Below are positions 60,643 through 64,000 of a stretch of 64,000 nucleotides of DNA, one piece after another. Each line of letters starts with the position of its first letter. Position 1 is the first letter of the stretch. This DNA comes from Lysobacter sp. CFH 32150 (lineage in GTDB: Bacteria; Pseudomonadota; Gammaproteobacteria; Xanthomonadales; Xanthomonadaceae). The translations under genes were made by a program, and so were the position numbers. Below the pieces are notes generated by a model that saw only the letters and a program-made list of their open reading frames with translations, searched no databases and was not told where the DNA came from. The stretch covers positions 180,209 to 244,208 of the forward strand of contig NZ_JALDWJ010000009.1 in the NCBI RefSeq assembly GCF_022758295.1, given 5' to 3'.

Positions 60643-61395
60643 GTCTGTCGAGACGTCATCCCACTCTTGATCCATATAACCAATGAGCCAATTGAGGGCA
60701 TGGTGCCTCTCCATGGTTACTCCGGGCTCTAGAGATGCTGGGGTTGGCTTGCCATTTATCCTGGCATCAACTACTGCCCAGTGATAGCGATAGATTAGAT
60801 CCGCCTCATCCAGAATCTGTTCTATGGGGCGCAGCTTGGAATCGGAAATGAACTGCGAAGAAGTTCGTTCGTGTAGGAACTTCACAGCGCGTGGGACATC
60901 ACAGATTTCAGTGGGTTTTCCCAAGGCCTCGACGTAACCAAGCGACCACAGCAGAGTCCATGCAGCCTCGTATCGCCAAGCAAACTGGATGCGGTCATGC
61001 TCAGTAGGAGATTGCTGCTGAATGAAGGCCGCCTCGTCGGGTGTGAAGTGTCCCTTAAGGCCATAGTCTTTGACGATCTTCTCGACAATAGGCTGCTCTA
61101 AACCTTCGCCTTTAACGGCCACTACTAAAAGGGCCATTGCCCGCCACGCAATTTCCTCCTTGGCCCTGCGTTTCACCTCTTGGGTATCCTCAATTACCGG
61201 CAGGTGCTCGATGACTGGCACCCCTTCCGATTTGAGTCGGGCGACTGAGCGTGTTCTTCGTTCGAGCGATGCTTCCGTTGCGTTAGATTCCATGGCCTTG
61301 ATCTTTTCCTTCCGATCTTCGATAGGGGATGTCGCCTGCGCACAGGAAGTCAGCGCAAGGAGCATCAGAACTGAGACAAGATAACGAGAATGCAT
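60637..61395 (-). CDS. DUF4272-like lipoprotein cassette
   Basis: A 252-residue lipoprotein; lipobox LALTSC. The body RRTRSVARLKSEGVPVIEHLPVIEDTQEVKRRAKEEIAWRAMALLVVA is the DUF4272 pattern (R-S...L...G...LP...R...E...RA.AL). DUF4272 proteins are normally cytoplasmic, so the lipoprotein signal is notable. The largest single-gene cassette in the array. AGGTG lies five bases before the ATG. Confidence 0.82.
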   Translation of the reverse strand: MHSRYLVSVLMLLALTSCAQATSPIEDRKEKIKAMESNATEASLERRTRSVARLKSEGVPVIEHLPVIEDTQEVKRRAKEEIAWRAMALLVVAVKGEGLEQPIVEKIVKDYGLKGHFTPDEAAFIQQQSPTEHDRIQFAWRYEAAWTLLWSLGYVEALGKPTEICDVPRAVKFLHERTSSQFISDSKLRPIEQILDEADLIYRYHWAVVDARINGKPTPASLEPGVTMERHHALNWLIGYMDQEWDDVSTDT

Positions 61396-61401
61396 GGAGA
61401 C

Positions 61402-61461
61402 ACCTAACGCCTGAATTAAGCCGAGCCGCGAAGCGGCTTCGGCTTGAATGAATTGTTAGCC
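61402..61461 (-). repeat. attC, consensus
   Basis: Boxes ACCTAAC / GTTAGCC. Confidence 0.97.
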
Positions 61462-61901
61462 GATGAACCGGGCGGCTCGGGCGGCGGCGGAGGAATCTGT
61501 CCGGCGTTGTGCAGCCCGGTTGCCTTGCCCCAAATGGCCGCGATGCTACCCCCGTACATCCCGCCGTGGCCGAATTGCTTTGCATTAAAGCGGCCAACGA
61601 TCTCAACCGTCTTCTGGTGGAGCAGCCTTACGTCATAGGCCTTTCCATCCGACTCCCCTGGGACAAGCCATAGGCATTCCTTGGACCTGTCCCATGAGGA
61701 AATAACCTCTGAGCTTGGGCAGATGAAGCTGGCCTCGAACTCAACGACGGCAGCTCCCTTGATCCGAACCAGTGCTCCGTCATATGCGGAAGGGCTCGCC
61801 AGAATGGTCGATATCTCTGTAAGTGCGGCCGGCTCCGCAGGCTCATAGGAGCTACAGCCGGCGAGAATTATTGCTGTGAGAGCGAGGCAGGTTGTTTTCA
61901 T
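61416..61901 (-). CDS. lipoprotein cassette (SAYDG family, copy 2) with attC tail
   Basis: A 161-residue lipoprotein; lipobox LTAIILAGC. Segments ASPSAYDGALVRIKGAAVV and VEIVGRFNAKQFGHGGMYGG align with the cassette at 55253. The end runs into GQIPPPPPEPPGSSA and then the attC-encoded NNSFKPKPLRGSA. The ATG is two bases after the attC box. Confidence 0.8.
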   Translation of the reverse strand: MKTTCLALTAIILAGCSSYEPAEPAALTEISTILASPSAYDGALVRIKGAAVVEFEASFICPSSEVISSWDRSKECLWLVPGESDGKAYDVRLLHQKTVEIVGRFNAKQFGHGGMYGGSIAAIWGKATGLHNAGQIPPPPPEPPGSSANNSFKPKPLRGSA

Positions 61902-61902
61902 C

Positions 61903-61962
61903 GGCTAACGCCTGAATTAAGCCGAGCCGCGAAGCGGCTTCGGCTTGAATGAATTGTTAGGC
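61903..61962 (-). repeat. attC, consensus
   Basis: Boxes GGCTAAC / GTTAGGC. Confidence 0.97.
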
Positions 61963-61971
61963 GGCAACACG

Positions 61972-62433
61972 TTACTTTGCCGTATTGTCAACGGGTACAG
62001 CGTCTATTGGGGACTCAAATGCAATGAAAAGGACACACGGATCTTGCCCTTTGCAAGACGCCTTATGCGGCAGCTTAGCGGGCCCGTAAGCATAGGTTCC
62101 CGGCTTGAGAGTAGTTGCCTCATGGCCGTCATATTTGACTTCCAGCTCCCCTGAAACCAGAACCATGCGCTCCGCAGACGTATGCCAGTGGAGTGGGATA
62201 ACGGAACCTGCCGGAACCTTGAAGAATACGTCCGCGTTTTCTTTCGCTGGATCGCCGTGTAGAACTGCGATTGCGCAGCCCTTGGGCAAGAACTCAGGGC
62301 AGGGCCCCCATTTGAGACTTGGGTTTTGGAAAGTCCATGTCAGCGCTTGCTCTGCCTCTGGCGCCTGGGCTCGTGCGGGCCCACTGATCGAGAGGGCATA
62401 CATAAGTGCTACAAGGTACAGGTACTTGCACAT
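61972..62433 (-). CDS. secreted cupin cassette protein
   Basis: A 153-residue exported cupin; signal YLVALMYALSISGPARA. VPAGSVIPLHWHTSAERMVLVSGELEV has the metal motif H-W-H...E, and the late KLPHKASC another histidine; two cysteine pairs (WGPCPEFLPKGC, SCKGQDPC). Distinct from the small cupins at 48091/53726. AGGAGG is five bases before this ATG, which decides the start. Confidence 0.85.
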   Translation of the reverse strand: MCKYLYLVALMYALSISGPARAQAPEAEQALTWTFQNPSLKWGPCPEFLPKGCAIAVLHGDPAKENADVFFKVPAGSVIPLHWHTSAERMVLVSGELEVKYDGHEATTLKPGTYAYGPAKLPHKASCKGQDPCVLFIAFESPIDAVPVDNTAK

Positions 62434-62474
62434 AACCACCTCCTATTTGCCACTTACGATGAACTTCACTTGCC

Positions 62475-62594
62475 GCCTAACGCTTGAGTTAAGCCGACCC
62501 GCTGCGGGAGAAACCGGCAGCCGAAACGGCAACAAATTACGAGGTACTCAAGCCGAAGCCGCGAAGCGGGTTCGGCTTGAACGAATTGTTAGGC
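62475..62594 (-). repeat. extended or hybrid attC (120 bp)
   Basis: Outer boxes GCCTAAC / GTTAGGC are intact and the right part CCGAAGCCGCGAAGCGGGTTC is near consensus; about 60 extra bases are inserted. The left part carries GACCCGCTGCGGGAGAAACC, a small separate hairpin. Double the size of its neighbours. Confidence 0.75.
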
Positions 62595-62840
62595 GCGACC
62601 ATGCCCGACCGGGCGAGCGACCGCAACTGCGGGCTTTTGCAGCCAAGGGCTAGGGCAGCCGGGCGCGGCGCAATGATCTGCAAGGCCCCCGTTGCTGACG
62701 CGAGAAACCGCAAGCCGCGACACGGCCGCGTTGGAATACGAGGCCAACCCGAAATCATTGGGGACGCGCGTTCGATACCGAACGGAGCAATGAACACTTG
62801 CGAATGTCTTGCTCTTTGACCCAGAGGCTTGGTGGTTGGG
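62595..62840. other. cassette without a convincing gene
   Basis: 246 bases. One GTG-started minus-strand frame of 86 codons ends in the attC tail (residues MFIAPFGIERASPMISG...), with no ribosome site or recognisable family, and a composition like noise. The terminal match is only the 7-base core. Confidence 0.5.
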
Positions 62841-62900
62841 GCCTAACGCCTGAATTAAGCCGAGCCGCGAAGCGGCTTCGGCTTGAATGAATTGTTAGGC
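62841..62900 (-). repeat. attC, consensus
   Basis: Boxes GCCTAAC / GTTAGGC. Confidence 0.97.
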
Positions 62901-63221
62901 CGCAGACAGCGCAGCCCGCTGTAAATGGGGCTCTAGTTTTCCAGAAAGCGCCAGCCAAAGCATGCGTAGATCACACAAAAGTCCCCAGTGGGGCTTCTTT
63001 GCAAAGGGCCGATTGCCTTGCGCCAGCGGATGACTGACGAGTGCGATGGCATAGCCAACGGGGCCCAGTACAAAGAACGCCCACCAAACAACTAGCAGAG
63101 ACGCGGCAACGCCCACAAATAGGCCGAGAGTCGTGCCGATGTAGTGACAAGCACGAGTCAATGGCTTGGAGTGGGCTGCAAGGTAGGCCAGCCAATACTC
63201 ATCGAATGATTGATAAGGCAA
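62895..63221 (-). CDS. DUF962/Mpo1-like membrane cassette protein
   Basis: A 108-residue membrane protein: SFDEYWLAYLAAHSKPLTRACHYIGTTLGLF is the DUF962 (Mpo1/YGL010w) signature with the conserved H-S...R..H..G. Yeast Mpo1 is an iron-dependent dioxygenase of long-chain 2-hydroxy fatty acids. TTG start with GGAG nine bases upstream. TAA in the attC box. Confidence 0.85.
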   Translation of the reverse strand: MPYQSFDEYWLAYLAAHSKPLTRACHYIGTTLGLFVGVAASLLVVWWAFFVLGPVGYAIALVSHPLAQGNRPFAKKPHWGLLCDLRMLWLALSGKLEPHLQRAALSAA

Positions 63222-63239
63222 TCAGCAGCACTCCATGCG

Positions 63240-63299
63240 GCCTAACGCCTGAATTAAGCCGAGCCGCGAAGCGGCTTCGGCTTGAATGAATTGTTAGAC
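63240..63299 (-). repeat. attC, consensus
   Basis: Boxes GCCTAAC / GTTAGAC. Confidence 0.97.
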
Positions 63300-63859
63300 C
63301 GCACGCGATGCTCTGTGTCGATTGACGTGCACAGTTGCAGAGGAGCGGCTCGGTGAACTTTGTAGTGACTCGGCTCTGCATACAGCTGGCATCTGAAGAA
63401 GCTGTTGGAGCGCTTAACGACAACGACGTGGACTAGCGGCGATGAAATTGCTGCGCCACCTCCAACGAGGTCGCCAACTACTATCTCGCGATATGCATAT
63501 TCCACGGCTTCGTAACGGCCGGCAAAGATCCGCCTAGGTTTGAGCACGAACGGCTCGAAGCGTGACGTAAATTGTTTGCTGAAGTAATCCGCGAGCCCTG
63601 CGGGGCGACGCCCACCTGCCAATACTTCAATCTCAAGGCCGGGGTGGGCAGGATATGCCCCTTCCTTTGGATGAGGTAGCTCGAAATGGACGACAGTACC
63701 TGCCGCATTAGTGATCCGGGAGTTTAGGACCCAGCCGGCCGGCGTCGTGACAACCAGTCCAGTGCCAGGGACAGGCACAACAGAACGCCCCGCGGCGAAA
63801 GCATGGCCGATGGCGACAATGCCTGTCAGAGCGATAATGTTGGCTCTCAGCAGCGACAT
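63254..63859 (-). CDS. exported cassette protein with attC tail
   Basis: A 201-residue secreted protein; signal NIIALTGIVAIGHAFA. Body: VVHFELPHPKEGAYPAHPGLEIEV, SKQFTSRFEPFVLKPRRIFAGRYEAVEYAYREI. Looks like a beta-rich periplasmic domain (PsbP/MogI-type 'DUF1795-like' pattern is possible but unproven). The last 13 residues (NNSFKPKPLRGSA) are encoded by the attC. Confidence 0.77.
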   Translation of the reverse strand: MSLLRANIIALTGIVAIGHAFAAGRSVVPVPGTGLVVTTPAGWVLNSRITNAAGTVVHFELPHPKEGAYPAHPGLEIEVLAGGRRPAGLADYFSKQFTSRFEPFVLKPRRIFAGRYEAVEYAYREIVVGDLVGGGAAISSPLVHVVVVKRSNSFFRCQLYAEPSHYKVHRAAPLQLCTSIDTEHRVRSNNSFKPKPLRGSA

Positions 63860-63871
63860 GGTATCTGTGCG

Positions 63872-63931
63872 GTCTAACGCCTGAATTAAGCCGAGCCGCG
63901 AAGCGGCTTCGGCTTGAATGAATTGTTAGGC
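63872..63931 (-). repeat. attC, consensus, last in window
   Basis: Boxes GTCTAAC / GTTAGGC. Confidence 0.97.
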
Positions 63932-64000
63932 CGCGCCGCCACGTGGGTACACGCTGCCAAATGTGTTGATGCAAATGATGTTGGACATTGGGACAAATAA
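63926..64000 (-). CDS. C-terminal end of a cassette gene entering from the right
   Basis: 24 codons reading LFVPMSNIICINTFGSVYPRG-GAA and a TAA in the attC box. The start lies beyond base 64,000. Too short to classify, but the stop position is the same as in many other cassettes. Confidence 0.6.
   Translation of the reverse strand, partial: LFVPMSNIICINTFGSVYPRGGAA

Larger units (their letters stand above)
43040..64000 (-). mobile_element. chromosomal (sedentary) integron cassette array, distal part
   Basis: About 42 attC-like sites separate about 40 short cassettes, the genes all on the minus strand. The canonical order on that strand is RYYYAAC box, imperfect hairpin with CCGAAGCCGCTTCGCGGCTCGG centre, GTTRRRY box. 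Array continues past the right edge, where attI and intI are expected. Composition and style match chromosomal integrons of Xanthomonas. The left end fades into a truncated site at 43040-43069. Confidence 0.95.

Noticed and set aside
43040..64000. Regularly spaced near-identical repeats could be taken for a CRISPR array
   Set aside because: Units are 60 bases with 250-800-base interspersed genes on one strand and integron boxes at both ends; CRISPR repeats are 24-50 bases with 25-45-base spacers and cas genes.
1..64000. tRNA, rRNA, phage attachment sites
   Set aside because: I looked for tRNA-like CCA-ended cloverleaves near the array boundary and in spacers and saw none; no phage genes are present.

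Overview
This 64 kb window looks like a high-GC chromosome from the Xanthomonadaceae (Lysobacteraceae), probably a Lysobacter-, Luteimonas- or Xanthomonas-like bacterium. The evidence is gene content (an ACE-like M2 lipoprotein peptidase, a Tat-exported phospholipase C, PurT, Bpt, PAP-free min operon), GTAG-headed REP pairs of the Stenotrophomonas/Xanthomonas kind, and above all a cassette array whose attC sites resemble those of Xanthomonas chromosomal integrons. The species cannot be fixed from the sequence alone.

Positions 1 to about 42,000 are ordinary core and accessory chromosome: a truncated EAL phosphodiesterase, a Bcr/CflA exporter, an APC permease, a Rieske oxygenase, two secreted peptidases and a phospholipase C (1-11.4 kb); GNAT-minC-minD-minE (12.2-14.7 kb); a DesK/NarL-type two-component pair followed by fossil copies of the regulator 3' end (14.9-17 kb); a seven-gene operon led by an SPFH protein with a small ribbon-helix-helix protein and a TGATATC double site in front (21.2-24.3 kb); then housekeeping genes (purT, bpt, tesB, an ampD-like amidase, rlmKL, aqpZ, nfi, two pirins). 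REP pairs sit between genes, and in two cases run into coding sequence (inside minC, and over the start of the gene after minE).

From about 43,040 to the right edge the window is one continuous integron cassette array: about 42 attC sites, mostly 60 bp, separating about 40 cassettes of 250-800 bp. GC content is visibly lower than to the left. All recognisable cassette genes lie on the minus strand and the attC sites read in the canonical direction on that strand, so the attI site, the cassette promoter and the intI integrase gene should lie to the right of base 64,000; none of them is in the window. Sites on the right (about 51.5-64 kb) are almost identical, sites on the left (43-50.5 kb) are increasingly damaged, giving a visible age gradient. 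No antibiotic-resistance gene is recognisable; most cassettes encode small membrane, secreted or lipoproteins, with some small enzymes and binding folds (VOC, GNAT, GFA, MAPEG, 2H phosphodiesterase, cupins, SMI1/KNR4, DUF2277, DUF4272, DUF962).

The attC unit appears to double as translational punctuation: its first box supplies the TAA stop of many upstream genes, a second frame adds a shared C-terminal tail to four proteins, the third frame is open, and its last box (GTTAGG) places an AGG/AGGTG motif just before several downstream start codons. Nearly every gene-bearing cassette also has a cassette-specific terminal inverted repeat of 10-13 bases, longer than the 7-base core boxes; three of the gene-less cassettes match only over the 7-base core.
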